From assembly GCF_014174405.1 (NCBI RefSeq), contig NZ_JACEGA010000001.1, positions 2,823,501 to 2,887,500 on the forward strand: DNA of 64,000 nt, read 5' to 3'. The translations under genes and the position numbers were made by a program. Under the pieces are notes generated by a model, which saw only the letters and a list, made by a program, of their open reading frames with translations, was not told the origin of the DNA and did not search any database. This DNA comes from Variimorphobacter saccharofermentans (lineage in GTDB: Bacteria; Bacillota; Clostridia; Lachnospirales; Lachnospiraceae). Below, one piece after another: positions 1 to 10,800 of the stretch (the stretch's first letter is position 1; each line of letters begins with the position of its first letter).

Positions 1-1841
1 TTAATTCCCTGATAACCATTCCAGTCAAAGATATTGCCATACCAGGCATTCACCGCATTCTGTATATATAATAGGGACATTCCGAAAAGAATGAGTCCGA
101 ATACAGATACCCGTCTCTGCCGCCTTGTATGTCCAAAGCAAAGTAATCTTGTAAATATATAGCCAAAACCGATACCAAACATAATAAACGCCTGATATGT
201 CAGCTTGAACATCGTATTTGCCCGTTTATAATCTCCGGAATAGATATCTACAACATAGAATATCTCTGGTAGAAGCACTAAACCAATTGCGCATAATCCG
301 GTTAATATAATAAACTGGTCTGATAAGGACATTTCTTCAAAATAATGAAAAAAAGCAGGTCTTAACCTTACAGGCTCCTTTACCCTAAGATCGTTTCGTG
401 ATCTATTAAAATCCGCTATGGAAAAGCATAGAAATGATACTATAATAAATATCGGCAGTCCCCATAATATAATTAACTGATTTAGTGGTGTATTAGCTTC
501 TACCAGGTTAATATTCGTAGAAATCTGATCAAAATTCAAAGTAAATGGTAGTGCAATAATCTTCGAAATAATAACCACCGCTATACCCTGAAGCGCAGTT
601 ACAAGAAATCCATTCCTGCTAAACCTGTATACAGCTAAATTGGTAAATAGAATAATTGCACCCGACACAATAAAATAAATTGGAAAGTCCCAAAAATTTG
701 TTGTATGAAACAAACCGATAAAAAAAGAAACTAATAGAATGGCCGGATGAAACACTTCCTTCCAAAGGGGCATCTTCTGATCAGACAACTCTTTGCGGGA
801 ATACGACCAAGCCAACAGTATTCCCAGTACCGTAAGTACAAACATAATATTGATTACATGGGCGTGCAAATCTCCTAATACAAAGGAATAGGCCGGGAAC
901 TCATGAATCGTTTTATCGGTGGTCTCAGGATGATATCCGATAAACCGGGTAGCATCGGGAAACCAATAATGATAGGTTCCTTCTTCCATTCCAAAGAATT
1001 TGCGAACCAATGGTTCAAAGAACATATAAGTCGGATAATGCATATTCCCGGCAAAACATACGGCTACACCACCAATTAAACCGCTGATTGCCGGAAGAGC
1101 CCTAAACTTTTTCTTCTGCTCCCTGATGTAATTCAGGGTTAACTGATATACCAAACTGTAAGGCAGGATAAATGCAAATGCCCCTACCATCATCAACATG
1201 AGATTATAGCCTAATTCTACTTTTACCAAACTATATCTGGTTAGGAAGGTTGCCATATATTGCCCTACATAATAATAATTGAGCTTCGTTCCTGAAAACC
1301 AGAAATCCTGCGGTGGCATATAATCGCTACGCATCATGCTTGTCATAAAGCCATAGTCCATGAATTTCTCAGTACCGTACGCTTCCGGCTTAAAGCCACG
1401 TATATAGGTAAAAAAAAGGAATAATCCAAAGAATAGTAGTTCCTCTGATATGATGGAGTCAAGAGTGGATTTCCATACCGAGTAAGTATCTTCTATAATA
1501 TCACTCTTCTTATGTTTTCGTTTCATTAACAACAATAGTAAATTGAATACCAAGCATATTATCACCGTAATATAACAGGAAAGCTGGTTAAACCGCAGTA
1601 AATGCAGGGAGGAAAATAGCCACATCAAATATCCCGCTATTGCAATTCCAATTACTTTGGAAAAGAGATACCCTTTATCATGGAACGGTTTCATAATCAA
1701 TGTCGTCATTGGCATAAATATAATACCCAAGGTGAAAACCGCTGCCCACCATTGCAAAAAAGCAATATAATCTCCCCGTAGCAACACTCTTCCGCCGATA
1801 ACTAAAATAACAGCAATAATTGAATATATTATCTTTTTCAT
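1..1841 (-). CDS. DUF2298 (YYY-type) polytopic membrane protein, 3' end beyond window
   Basis: The frame is open from an ATG at 1841 to the window edge, about 613 codons, so the C-terminus is missing. The protein starts with a hydrophobic segment (MKKIIYSIIAVILVIGG) and has many predicted membrane helices. Near residue 185 it carries the NYYYVGQ motif that gives the Chlor_Arch_YYY/DUF2298 family its name, preceded by QDFWFSGTKL and followed by an FGMEEGTYHYWFPDATR stretch. Members are large membrane proteins often found beside glycosyltransferases and are suspected GT-C-type lipid-linked sugar transferases; the biochemical role is not established. Here it follows a GT2 gene and UDP-galactopyranose mutase on the same strand, which fits cell-surface glycan assembly. 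The ribosome binding site is weak (AAAGG about 13 bases upstream). Family call is confident; function is inference. Confidence 0.8.
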   Translation of the reverse strand, partial: MKKIIYSIIAVILVIGGRVLLRGDYIAFLQWWAAVFTLGIIFMPMTTLIMKPFHDKGYLFSKVIGIAIAGYLMWLFSSLHLLRFNQLSCYITVIICLVFNLLLLLMKRKHKKSDIIEDTYSVWKSTLDSIISEELLFFGLFLFFTYIRGFKPEAYGTEKFMDYGFMTSMMRSDYMPPQDFWFSGTKLNYYYVGQYMATFLTRYSLVKVELGYNLMLMMVGAFAFILPYSLVYQLTLNYIREQKKKFRALPAISGLIGGVAVCFAGNMHYPTYMFFEPLVRKFFGMEEGTYHYWFPDATRFIGYHPETTDKTIHEFPAYSFVLGDLHAHVINIMFVLTVLGILLAWSYSRKELSDQKMPLWKEVFHPAILLVSFFIGLFHTTNFWDFPIYFIVSGAIILFTNLAVYRFSRNGFLVTALQGIAVVIISKIIALPFTLNFDQISTNINLVEANTPLNQLIILWGLPIFIIVSFLCFSIADFNRSRNDLRVKEPVRLRPAFFHYFEEMSLSDQFIILTGLCAIGLVLLPEIFYVVDIYSGDYKRANTMFKLTYQAFIMFGIGFGYIFTRLLCFGHTRRQRRVSVFGLILFGMSLLYIQNAVNAWYGNIFDWNGYQGI

Positions 1842-1986
1842 AATAATATCCAAGCCTTTCATGAACAAAACTTTTACTTACAAAATATGTGTCAAATATC
1901 ATCCGATTAATAATTCATTGAATATTAGCGTATTTATATTCGCTAATATTCATTTCACTATCCAGATCATACCTTTGACGTCGCAA

Positions 1987-2691
1987 TCAAATATACTGAT
2001 TTATTTTCCTGAAATCCGAGAAGGCCTGTCTGCCTATCCTGATAATTTTCTTCATATTAATAGAATTGATTCCTCCCTGTCTAGGGCGGAAGGTTACCGG
2101 TATATATTTTACCGCCAATTTCTTCTTAGCGTATATAACGGATATTATTACATTGGACAGATTATAATTCTCCGGTATCAGCTTTATCTGCTCCTTTAAG
2201 GTTGCTGATTTCATTAAACGATACGGTGTATTGGCATCGGTGATACTTACATGAAAGCATATTCTCAATACAAATTTCAAGGTTTTTGTTACGAATTTTC
2301 TTGAAAAGCCATCCTGCCGGCCCTTTCTATGTCCGATTAACATATCATATTGCTCTCTCTGCTCCCAAAAAGGCCAGAATTCCTCCGGAAGTGTCTGCCC
2401 GTCCGAATCCGTTTGGAAAATATAATCAGCGCCAGAATTGATCGCATAATTGTATCCATATAGAACAGTCGCTCCATGTCCACTATTTGGTTTTGTAACA
2501 GGCTCAAAAGCCTCCAGTGTCTGAGCAGACTCCTTCATGATACGGTAGGTGGAATCCTTACTCCCATCATCGATAATTACTAATTTACTACCATTGCCGA
2601 TTCGTTCGACAACGGGATACCAATCCCTGATTACTGCTTTGATATTCGCTTCTTCATTGTATGCCGGGATAACGATATATAATTTATCCAC
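1987..2691 (-). CDS. Family 2 glycosyltransferase (dolichyl-phosphate mannosyltransferase-like)
   Basis: 234 residues forming a single GT-A domain. The N-terminus YIVIPAYNEEANI is the usual GT2 nucleotide-binding start, followed by VIIDDGSKDSTY and the metal-binding DSDGQT near residue 95. No C-terminal membrane helices are visible, unlike GtrB-type enzymes, so it probably acts peripherally on the cytoplasmic face. It should transfer a sugar from a nucleotide sugar to a lipid carrier or glycan. It lies between the DUF2298 protein and glf, separated from glf by a large inverted repeat. The acceptor cannot be told from sequence. Confidence 0.85.
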   Translation of the reverse strand: MDKLYIVIPAYNEEANIKAVIRDWYPVVERIGNGSKLVIIDDGSKDSTYRIMKESAQTLEAFEPVTKPNSGHGATVLYGYNYAINSGADYIFQTDSDGQTLPEEFWPFWEQREQYDMLIGHRKGRQDGFSRKFVTKTLKFVLRICFHVSITDANTPYRLMKSATLKEQIKLIPENYNLSNVIISVIYAKKKLAVKYIPVTFRPRQGGINSINMKKIIRIGRQAFSDFRKINQYI

Positions 2692-2722
2692 CTATCTCTC
2701 CTCCATATCTCACAAATGATTC

Positions 2723-2869
2723 GGTAATTGCGAAACTTAATAATTGTGGCCATTGCATATACTGTGGATACATGTTCCGAAGCAAACCATAGTGGAAGGA
2801 GCGGGTTTGCGCAGAAATATGTATCTGCTGTATATGCAATCAAGATATCTTCAGAGTTTCGCAATTGCC
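2723..2869. repeat. Large imperfect inverted repeat between GT2 and glf
   Basis: The outer arms GGTAATTGCGAAACT (2723-2737) and AGTTTCGCAATTGCC (2855-2869) are exact reverse complements. Pairing continues inward imperfectly through TTGCATATAC...GATACAT and ATGTATC...GTATATGCAA to a centre near 2795. The whole unit can fold into one hairpin of about 147 bases, which is why similar reading frames appear on both strands. It fills almost the entire spacer between the stop of glf and the start of the GT2 gene. It does not share obvious sequence with the other hairpin repeats in this window. It may be a MITE-like element or a processing/attenuation structure. Confidence 0.8.
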
Positions 2870-2881
2870 TATCACAAATAG

Positions 2882-3985
2882 TTATTTCGGCAGTTCATGG
2901 AATGCATCCAGCGCCCTTCGAACAACACCATCCATGTTGTAGTACCGATATTCCGCCAGTCGCCCGATAAAGATAACATTAGGTTCCTTCTTCATGTCTT
3001 CTTCATATAAAGCAAACTGCTTCTTATGCTCCTTCGTCGGGAACGGATAATAGGGTTCTCCCTCAGCACAGGGAAATTCCTTGCTGATTGTTGTCTTAGG
3101 ATGCTTCTGCCAGGTCAACTGTTTATACTCCGTAATCCTTGTATAATCATAATCATTTGGATAATTTACTACAGGTGCCTCTTGGAAGCGTTCCGTGTCA
3201 TAGGTTTCAAACAAAAACCTCACACTGCGATAGGCCAGTCTTCCATGTTTATAATCAAAGTATTCATCCGATGCACCGGTATAGATTAGAGTGTTATAGG
3301 TAATCTGATCCTTTATCTCTCTGAAATCTGTATTCAGCATTACTTTAATCTTATTGTTTTCAATCATTTTTTCACACATCTTCGTATATCCATGCTTAGG
3401 CATTCCCTGGTATTTGTCAGCAAAATACCGGGTATCACGATTATATCGAATGGGTATACGGGAAATAACGGAGGTGTCCAGCTCACCCGGATCAATGCCC
3501 CATTGTTTCCTGGTATAGGACTCAAAAATCTTTTCATAGATATCCTGTCCAACCTTACTTAGAGCCACATCCTTGCTAGTCTTAATATCCTTAATATCAA
3601 CTGCTTGCTTTTTCAAGAATTCTTCTACCTGGGAGCAATTCAGGTTCAGATTATATAACTGATTGATGGTCTCCACTGTAATCGGCATAGGAACCAGATT
3701 ACCATCTACATAGGTCAATACCCTGTGCCAAAAATCATTCCATTTTGTAAAGCGAGATAAATACTCGTAGACCTCTCGATCATTTGTATGAAAAATATGC
3801 GGACCGTAATTATGAATTAAAATACCATCCTCATTATAGGAATCATAAATGTTACCCCCAATATGGCTTCGCTTTTCAATGATTAACACAGTTTCTTTTC
3901 GTTCATTTGCTATTCTTTCTGCCATTGTTAATCCTGCAAGCCCAGCACCTACAATTACATAGTTAAACTTCATTTGCTTTACCAT
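2882..3985 (-). CDS. glf: UDP-galactopyranose mutase
   Basis: 367 residues, the usual length for bacterial Glf. The N-terminal FAD dinucleotide-binding motif VIVGAGLAGLTMAERIA is followed by the family's HIGGNIYD signature. HNYGPHIFHT and the C-terminal FIGRLAEYRYYNMD block are also typical. The flavoenzyme interconverts UDP-galactopyranose and UDP-galactofuranose in the cytoplasm, supplying galactofuranose for surface glycans. Its neighbours are two GT2 enzymes and two polytopic membrane proteins, so the cluster probably builds a galactofuranose-containing polymer. The start is uncertain between the first ATG and one four codons later. Confidence 0.95.
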   Translation of the reverse strand: MVKQMKFNYVIVGAGLAGLTMAERIANERKETVLIIEKRSHIGGNIYDSYNEDGILIHNYGPHIFHTNDREVYEYLSRFTKWNDFWHRVLTYVDGNLVPMPITVETINQLYNLNLNCSQVEEFLKKQAVDIKDIKTSKDVALSKVGQDIYEKIFESYTRKQWGIDPGELDTSVISRIPIRYNRDTRYFADKYQGMPKHGYTKMCEKMIENNKIKVMLNTDFREIKDQITYNTLIYTGASDEYFDYKHGRLAYRSVRFLFETYDTERFQEAPVVNYPNDYDYTRITEYKQLTWQKHPKTTISKEFPCAEGEPYYPFPTKEHKKQFALYEEDMKKEPNVIFIGRLAEYRYYNMDGVVRRALDAFHELPK

Positions 3986-4067
3986 ACCTTTCCGGTAATT
4001 ATTGTTATTCTTTCCACATTTTATTAGTATACCAAGTATAGATCAATTTTACTAGTCCAACCTACAA

Positions 4068-6128
4068 TTAATGCATTTTATTTGTGTCATAGATAGAAAG
4101 CTTATTCACTCCTTCTCCTTCCTCATATACACATTCATAGGTGGCTTGTATATTTTCTTCATTCACTGTATAATCCGTACTCTCACGGTTATCCCGATCA
4201 ATCACGATATAACGGATTCCATTTTCTCGTATAAGCTTCATGAGTTCTGCAGGAGTAGCTGCTTCATACATCTGTTTCACCTTCTCCTCGCGTCCATAGG
4301 TGTCGTATCCGGCAGACCAGGGGTAATATGGCCATCCCTCATACATCATGGCTCCTCCCAATACTAACTGATTAATCGTATAATTTGATGTCAGAAAGAT
4401 GTCCCTGGAGGTGGTGTTTTCTTTTACCCATTGGGTAAGCGGATCCTTCAAATCCAAGACAATCGCATTATCCGGTGAATTCTTCTTTAATACCGTTGTG
4501 AAATCATATATTCCAGTGGAGGTCAGAAGCAGTATTGCGATTGCTCCAATCAGCTTTCTTATTACACTTCGGTCTTCGAATAGCATCCATACCGTTTTAG
4601 CTGCATAAATACCTAACAGGATGCAGCTGATCATGATATATTTGTGATTCACGGTTACATCCACCGTCAGAGATACTGTAAAAGCGAAGATCAGAGGAGC
4701 CGTAAATGCCAAAATCAGATACTTTCCAACCTTCTTCTCTAAGCATAATGCTACAATTAATACGATTGGGAGTATTCCTAACAGGCGATCTACGTAGGAT
4801 GCCACCCCAAATATTGTCTTATTCTCTGCGATAAATCCAAACAGAAATTCCGGTTCTACTGCAGAACCATTGATAAACAGCTTCGTCTGTAATACCGACA
4901 TCAGAATCGCAATACCCGCAACAATTGCATACTCCAGTCTTCTATTTGATAAAATAGCCATAACAAATAAAACTAGCAAACAGCCTATCACTGCTGCCCC
5001 ATGAAAGAACGACAAACTTCCCAGTAAGATTCCCACAGCAATTGATAACCGAAAGTCCTTGACCTTCCATCCGTCTCCAGTTAAAAAAAGATATCGAAAT
5101 GTGTCGATAAACGATTTTCTAGTGTTATCATTTTTATTCGCCCTGTCTGAGGATGTTTGTTCTAGCCCATGAAATAAAGCATATAGCCTGGGCAGGAATA
5201 ATATAATTACTAGAAAAATTACTGTAAGCCCAAAGGCCAGATGCCTTTGATTACAATATACATTCAGATTCCATAGCCCCCAATCCTCATTGGGTGTATC
5301 ACTGATGAATTCCATGTTACTTGCCAGCGCATCCCATATGTTCGTGCCCTTGGGTAGTCTGCTCAGATAGGTAAATAACGTCTTAGAGCTTCGAAATGCG
5401 AAGAACAGGCATGCTAATATTCCCACTCCTGACTTTCCTGATATCTTAACAGCCAGAACATACAGAAGGAAGAATGCACTGATAAAACTGATCATACTTG
5501 GCAGATTAAATGCATAATCCAAACGCAGTCCCAGATATTCCAGATTACCGGCCAAGAATTGAAACATGAAATGATATTTAATATCTTCCCCTGCATAATG
5601 TGGATACCAGGTAGGAAAATTATTGCCATAGGAAAAGGATCTGATCATACCTACATGGGGAGAAAAGTCGCTAAAGACCGAAACCCCAATATATAATTTG
5701 TCTCCATGAATGAAAAACGTAGTCCACATCAAAAGAAAAGCAAGGATAAATACCCCAGCTGTTAAAATTTCTTCTATGTGTAAGCTTCTTTTATTGTTAC
5801 AAAGGATTGCCACCTTCGGTAATGCCTTTCTTTTTCGCACCAAATAAGTAAGAACACTACCGAGGAATGCAACTAGAATTACTATCAGATTCGCATAGAA
5901 CAAAGGTTGCTCTTTATTCTGAAATACCATGCCGAGAAGGTAGGTTGCCCAGGTCATGGCTAAGGTTCCGGTAACATACCATGAAGGTAACAGTATCAGG
6001 AATGGGCTGACAGAAATGTCTCGCTTCCTATAATCCAACCGGGTAAGTGCTCCCAGCTCCGGAAGTACATAGGAGCAAATGGCCCAACCTACTGTAAAGT
6101 TCAAGACAAGATAGAGTAAACCAATCAT
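4068..6128 (-). CDS. Large polytopic membrane protein, probable GT-C-like glycan enzyme
   Basis: 686 residues with roughly 12-14 hydrophobic segments and a soluble C-terminal tail of about 110 residues (PLTQWVKENTTSRDIFLTSNY...). Around residue 185-210 the stretch YAGEDIKYHFMFQFLAGNLE occupies the place that FSGTKLNYYYVGQYMATFL has in the DUF2298 protein at the window start, suggesting a distant shared fold. The C-terminal tail resembles extracytoplasmic sugar-handling domains of GT-C proteins, with ELMKLIRENGIRYIVIDRD. The start ATG overlaps the stop of the upstream GT2 gene by four bases, so the two are translationally coupled. Exact family not recognised; a role in lipid-linked sugar transfer is inference. 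Confidence 0.7.
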   Translation of the reverse strand: MIGLLYLVLNFTVGWAICSYVLPELGALTRLDYRKRDISVSPFLILLPSWYVTGTLAMTWATYLLGMVFQNKEQPLFYANLIVILVAFLGSVLTYLVRKRKALPKVAILCNNKRSLHIEEILTAGVFILAFLLMWTTFFIHGDKLYIGVSVFSDFSPHVGMIRSFSYGNNFPTWYPHYAGEDIKYHFMFQFLAGNLEYLGLRLDYAFNLPSMISFISAFFLLYVLAVKISGKSGVGILACLFFAFRSSKTLFTYLSRLPKGTNIWDALASNMEFISDTPNEDWGLWNLNVYCNQRHLAFGLTVIFLVIILFLPRLYALFHGLEQTSSDRANKNDNTRKSFIDTFRYLFLTGDGWKVKDFRLSIAVGILLGSLSFFHGAAVIGCLLVLFVMAILSNRRLEYAIVAGIAILMSVLQTKLFINGSAVEPEFLFGFIAENKTIFGVASYVDRLLGILPIVLIVALCLEKKVGKYLILAFTAPLIFAFTVSLTVDVTVNHKYIMISCILLGIYAAKTVWMLFEDRSVIRKLIGAIAILLLTSTGIYDFTTVLKKNSPDNAIVLDLKDPLTQWVKENTTSRDIFLTSNYTINQLVLGGAMMYEGWPYYPWSAGYDTYGREEKVKQMYEAATPAELMKLIRENGIRYIVIDRDNRESTDYTVNEENIQATYECVYEEGEGVNKLSIYDTNKMH

Positions 6129-7102
6129 TTCTTCTCACCGCCCCTAATGCATTTTGATATAAGATACCTGGGTCTGTTCTTCACCTCTTTATAGATTTTA
6201 GTCAAATAGATACCAATCATCCCCAGACTGACCATAATTGAACTGCCGATAAGAAGCTGAAGCAGAATCACCGTAGTAAATCCATCCATGGCCTTGCCAG
6301 TGAACTTCATATACAGAGTCTGTATTCCTAATACGATGGTCCCCACAAACATAATAATCCCCAGAATAGTAATGCAATGAAGAGGAACGGATGTATACGA
6401 TGTTATGGCATTCACAGCGAGCCGTATCAGGCGAAGAAATGACCATTTGGACTTACCATTCACTCTCTCTGCCACATCAAATTCTATCTGCTTTCGATCA
6501 TAACCCAGCCAGGCTGACATTCCACGGAAGAATATCGCACGCTCCGGCATCTCTTTCCAGGCATCTACCACTCTTCTGTCCAGAAGCTTAAAGTCGGAGG
6601 CCCTTCCCAAATTAATATCAGCAGTGCGATAAATCACATAATAGAAGAACTTCGCGCACAGGTGATAGATTAGATTTTCTTTTCCTCTTGACTTTTTGAC
6701 GCCCTCAACGACATCATAATCACCCTCTCGCCAAGCTTGTACCATCTCAGGAATGAGTTCCGGTGGATGCTGTAAGTCTGCATCCATAACAAGAACCATA
6801 TCACCGTCGGCATACTCCAATCCCGCACAGAGTGCAGATTCCTTTCCGAAATTCCTGCTCAGTCGTAATGCTGATATATGGACGTTGTCCTTTGCCATCT
6901 GACTGATCTCACTCCAGGTATTATCTTTTGACCCGTCGTCTACTAAGATAAACTCATAGCAAAGATTGTTTTTTATTAAGACAGATTCAATCACTCCAAT
7001 GGAACTTCGAATGTGACTCCCCTCCTGATAAATAGGGATAACCAAAGATAATTTAGATTCCAAGGATCTATTTTGTTTTCTGTCAATTTCATTAATTACC
7101 AT
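6125..7102 (-). CDS. GtrB/DPMS-like family 2 glycosyltransferase with C-terminal membrane anchor
   Basis: 325 residues. The GT-A domain (about 15-240) has LVIPIYQEGSHI, ILVDDGSKDNTW, the conserved LSRNFGKESAL and the metal-binding DADLQHPPE. Two hydrophobic helices follow (about 235-260 and 275-300), the usual layout of enzymes that load a sugar onto undecaprenyl or dolichyl phosphate. The likely reaction is nucleotide sugar plus polyprenyl phosphate. The product would be flipped and used by a GT-C enzyme, which fits the four-base overlap with the polytopic protein downstream. The ribosome binding site AGAAGAGG lies six bases before the ATG. Confidence 0.9.
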   Translation of the reverse strand: MVINEIDRKQNRSLESKLSLVIPIYQEGSHIRSSIGVIESVLIKNNLCYEFILVDDGSKDNTWSEISQMAKDNVHISALRLSRNFGKESALCAGLEYADGDMVLVMDADLQHPPELIPEMVQAWREGDYDVVEGVKKSRGKENLIYHLCAKFFYYVIYRTADINLGRASDFKLLDRRVVDAWKEMPERAIFFRGMSAWLGYDRKQIEFDVAERVNGKSKWSFLRLIRLAVNAITSYTSVPLHCITILGIIMFVGTIVLGIQTLYMKFTGKAMDGFTTVILLQLLIGSSIMVSLGMIGIYLTKIYKEVKNRPRYLISKCIRGGEKK

Positions 7103-7117
7103 ATGATACCTCTTCTA

Positions 7118-7498
7118 TCATTGTTCGTTTGGTTTAGAACTCACTCCATTATTTTCTGGAATACTTCGAAAATAGATATGATTACCGTCGGGATCACAAA
7201 AAAGCATATTCTTTGCTCCCCATGGCTGTACTTGGGGTGGTTGAATTATTTTTACCCCCAAGCTCAGAAGCTTCTCATATTCCTTATCCACATCATCAAC
7301 AGTAAAGGCCAGACTGATATTCTGATTTTGATTGTTCTTCACTGTTCCATCATTATAAATCGTAAGTATTGTTTCTTCCGTTAGGATGAATTGATGCACT
7401 TCATCCTTACAATCCCCTTCTATATTTAATATTTTCCGATAAAAATCTGCTAATGCGATTACATTGTTTGTCTCAAGACATACTTCCCCTATTTTCAT
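7118..7498 (-). CDS. VOC-family (glyoxalase/bleomycin-resistance-like) protein
   Basis: 126 residues, one vicinal-oxygen-chelate module pair. The N-terminal beta-alpha unit MKIGEVCLETNNVIALADFY and the second unit ISLAFTVDDVDKEYEKLLSLG show the paired fold. The end has the typical CDPDGNHIYF motif. Such proteins bind a metal or small hydrophobic ligand; the substrate cannot be predicted. The ribosome binding site GGGAGGG is eight bases upstream of the ATG. It is on the same strand just before the glycan cluster and is probably unrelated to it. Confidence 0.85.
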   Translation of the reverse strand: MKIGEVCLETNNVIALADFYRKILNIEGDCKDEVHQFILTEETILTIYNDGTVKNNQNQNISLAFTVDDVDKEYEKLLSLGVKIIQPPQVQPWGAKNMLFCDPDGNHIYFRSIPENNGVSSKPNEQ

Positions 7499-7831
7499 TC
7501 GTTATACCCTCCCTCGGATCATTTGTTATTCATTAAAGCTATTAATGTGTAGCCCATTCTTAATTATATTCCAAAATCATCCTTATTGCCAACTATTTTT
7601 ATAAGCAATTCTGCCTTTATTAAGTATTCCGACCGGAGGATAAGATCGGTATTGCCGTTTTGAGCTCTATATTGCTTCTGCTGGTAAATTTAATCCTATT
7701 CATGCTACCTGAGTTTGTGTTTCACAATGTTAACTGGAACTATCTGATTATATGGAATCCTTTTACTGTTCAGCTCCTTATATTCCATAGTTATTTGCAT
7801 TTGGATGCTCTACATCAAGTATTTCATTCAA
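7499..7831. other. Spacer with possible decayed plus-strand membrane-protein fragment
   Basis: 333 bases without a convincing gene. On the plus strand 7624-7869 is open and reads FRPEDKIGIAVLSSILLLL, then a hydrophobic stretch and VNWNYLIIWNPF. This looks protein-like, but it has no good start codon, only a GGAGG at 7634, and it runs into the 3' end of the convergent DUF5057 gene. It could be a gene fragment; evidence is thin. Confidence 0.3.
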
Positions 7832-10800
7832 TTACTCCAGGTCAAATAATCCTCGCCTTACCAGGGTAACTCTTCGATCTGAAATAATGGTTTTTGACGA
7901 ATCCTTTCCATAAGTAAGTGTGACTCGAATTAAGGTAGTCTTCCCCTTGTTCTCGTAATTCAGATTGTCCAAGGGTACCTCAATATAATACTCCACTTCG
8001 CTATCCAGCTTCGCAACCGTAGCATTGGTGTCAAGCCGCCTGGTATCATACCCCTGTTTACTCAGAGCTCCGTTTATCGGATCCACTGTAAAGTATTCCA
8101 CCGTTAGTTTTTTATTGTAAAAGATATTATAATCCTTTACACTAAACTTTAATTTCTGACAGGTTCCCATTCCGGTCAGTTCTTTTCCAAAGGACTGCTC
8201 CGTATTATAGATATCATAGTCCACATATACATAATAATTTCCGTCAGCATCCATGGACTTATTAGAATTCGTCACTTCAATCTCCAGATTCTTGGCTGCT
8301 GCTGAATATGCTGCGAGTAGGGTATTAATAAACAGCTTCATTTCCATAACCGCACTGGAGTTGCCAGGATTCTCAGAAATTGCTGAATGTCCCATTCCTG
8401 AGTAAATAATGTTACCTTTACTATATATGTAATAATTGTTTCGAGCATCATTAGGTGTGCTGCTGTAGATCCCTGCTCCTTTCCCTGAGGCATCCTTGAT
8501 ATTGTCAGACAGGCAGTACCATACCACGATATCATCACATTCCAGGTCCAATTGGTAATACTGGCTATGGGTAACAGCCACTTGAAATCTCCTATCAATC
8601 TCATATGGATATAGGGTCAGTTGTCCATTATTTACCCTCGTTACATATTGATCATCAATATTCCGATCCGTAGGAAAATTGGGGTTGCTAAAGTATTGTC
8701 CTGGTAACGACATGCGATTGAGCATGGTATCACTATAGCCTTGTATATACCCATCCGTTGTATAATCTTTGCCCGCTGCAATCCTCTGTTCCTCGTTCCC
8801 ATAGGAAGTCACACCAAATCGATCCATACCTAGGGTTTCACGAAACCGCTTATTGATTTGGTATCCCCAATGGGGATAATCCGTCGACGAGTAGATACCC
8901 GAGGGTAGATTGCAGAAGGAAGTGGTATCATGGGTAAACAGTACCGTATTTCCCTTATCGATATATTCCTCCAGATTCCGTAACGCATTTTCATTGGCGA
9001 TATCCTTATATATATCTGCAAAGCCCAGAATCAGTATATCTACATTGAATAAACCATCGTGATCATAATCCTCCCATTCATAGCTTCCATATGCATTCTT
9101 GATATTATTTGATATTTCGTTACGATCCTCAAGGATATATCGATAGGTTCCATTCCCGCACAAAGCTTCATAATCGCTAATAGTGATTGACTTCATATGC
9201 AATATATAATCATTTAGGTTTTCCGTGTATTTTTGGAATAACGAATGCTCTGCTAAGTTAAGATTATTACCACTGTCAGCCATAATTTGAAGTACATTAA
9301 TATGTATTTTACTTGCTTCTGCTCCCTTTAAAGCACAATAATTAATCATACTATCCCGGTTATCGGTATTCGATTGATCGATTATTTCAAGCTTCCAGGG
9401 AATGATGCCATAGAAGCTCTCCTCCAGATTATGGTATAGGGTATAATTGACTCCTGCCTTCAGATTATTCTCGGCTACCGCATAACCATCCTCATCCAAT
9501 AGTATTAATCCACCGACATTCTCCATTAATGGTTCATATTTGCCATCTGCATTCATATCAATGTATAGATTTACCCGATAAGTCTTATTCGTGTCACTAT
9601 GATCCTCAATATAGAATCGATATCGCAGTGTCCTATAACTGGAATCAGAACCATTCACATAAATCTTATCATCCGTCAGTCCACTATATTTGGTTTTATC
9701 CCGGTACACAATCGGATAGCAGTTCTCTTCCATAACAGAGCCGTCCGTTTTCCCGAATACAATACGGCACTTCGGTGTAGTCAGTACCTGTTCTAATTGC
9801 TTCACATTCAAATTATCTTCATAGAATAAGCAAGGACTTGCAATGCCCGCTAATGAATAGATGATTGAATTGCTATCTATTTTCATTGTGTTCAGAGCTC
9901 CGGCTCCGGATAAAAAGCCCTTTGCAAGTACTACCGGATAGCCAGCCTCCATAAACTCAATTAATTCCTTCTTCTTTACTGCTGTGATGTCATTGCCCGC
10001 AAACCGGTAATAATCCTCCGTGTCTCCATTGCCGAAGACTCCTCGGAGTTCCTTACTTGCCTTAATACGATCTCCTACATGCAAATAAATCTTCCCATTC
10101 AGTGAGGAATCATTATAGATGGTTTTACCACCGGAATTCTTTCGCATTGCTCCATCCTTTAATCCGAATAAAATCATATCATAGGTACTTCGTAAATCCT
10201 CCACCTTACCGACGAACTCCCGTGAGGTCATGGTAGTTATTTTTACTTGTCCGGTATAATGCGGAAAGAAAGAGGCAAAATACTGTCTGGCATAGGCGCT
10301 TCCATTATAGGAATCCTCATCTGGTGATTTCTTCGGGTTCCAATACTCCTCCGTACCATCCCAGATAAAGTCATTACAGGGTTCAATTTCAAGAACATGC
10401 AGCTTTGATTGATGATAGACAGGGACTTTCCTGCCAAATAGCAAATAATAGATTGCTTCTGCCGGAGTGAGACTGGTGGGTCTTACTCCCCCCCGATCTT
10501 CCTGATAGAAGTCAAATGCCTCCGTATTATAGAAATTCTCATTGATGTTATGCTCTAAAATTATCTGTGTAATGCTGTTATCTCCATTATACGCATAAAA
10601 CCCATGTCGAATGCTTTTATGGGTTTTATCCCCATCATAGGTGAAAAAGCGGTATCCAAGCTCCTCCATCGCTTTTGTTCCATTCAGAGAAGTATAGTTT
10701 TCAAATAAATGATAGGGTAATAGCGTATGAATATTCCATACTGCTGCGTCATCCGCTGTTTTTCTGGTATAATATTCCTTATTTTTATCCTCCGCAAGCT

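Noticed and set aside
2631..2970. Similar-looking short ORFs on both strands near 2.7 kb
   Set aside because: Their likeness is caused by the palindrome at 2723-2869, not by real genes.
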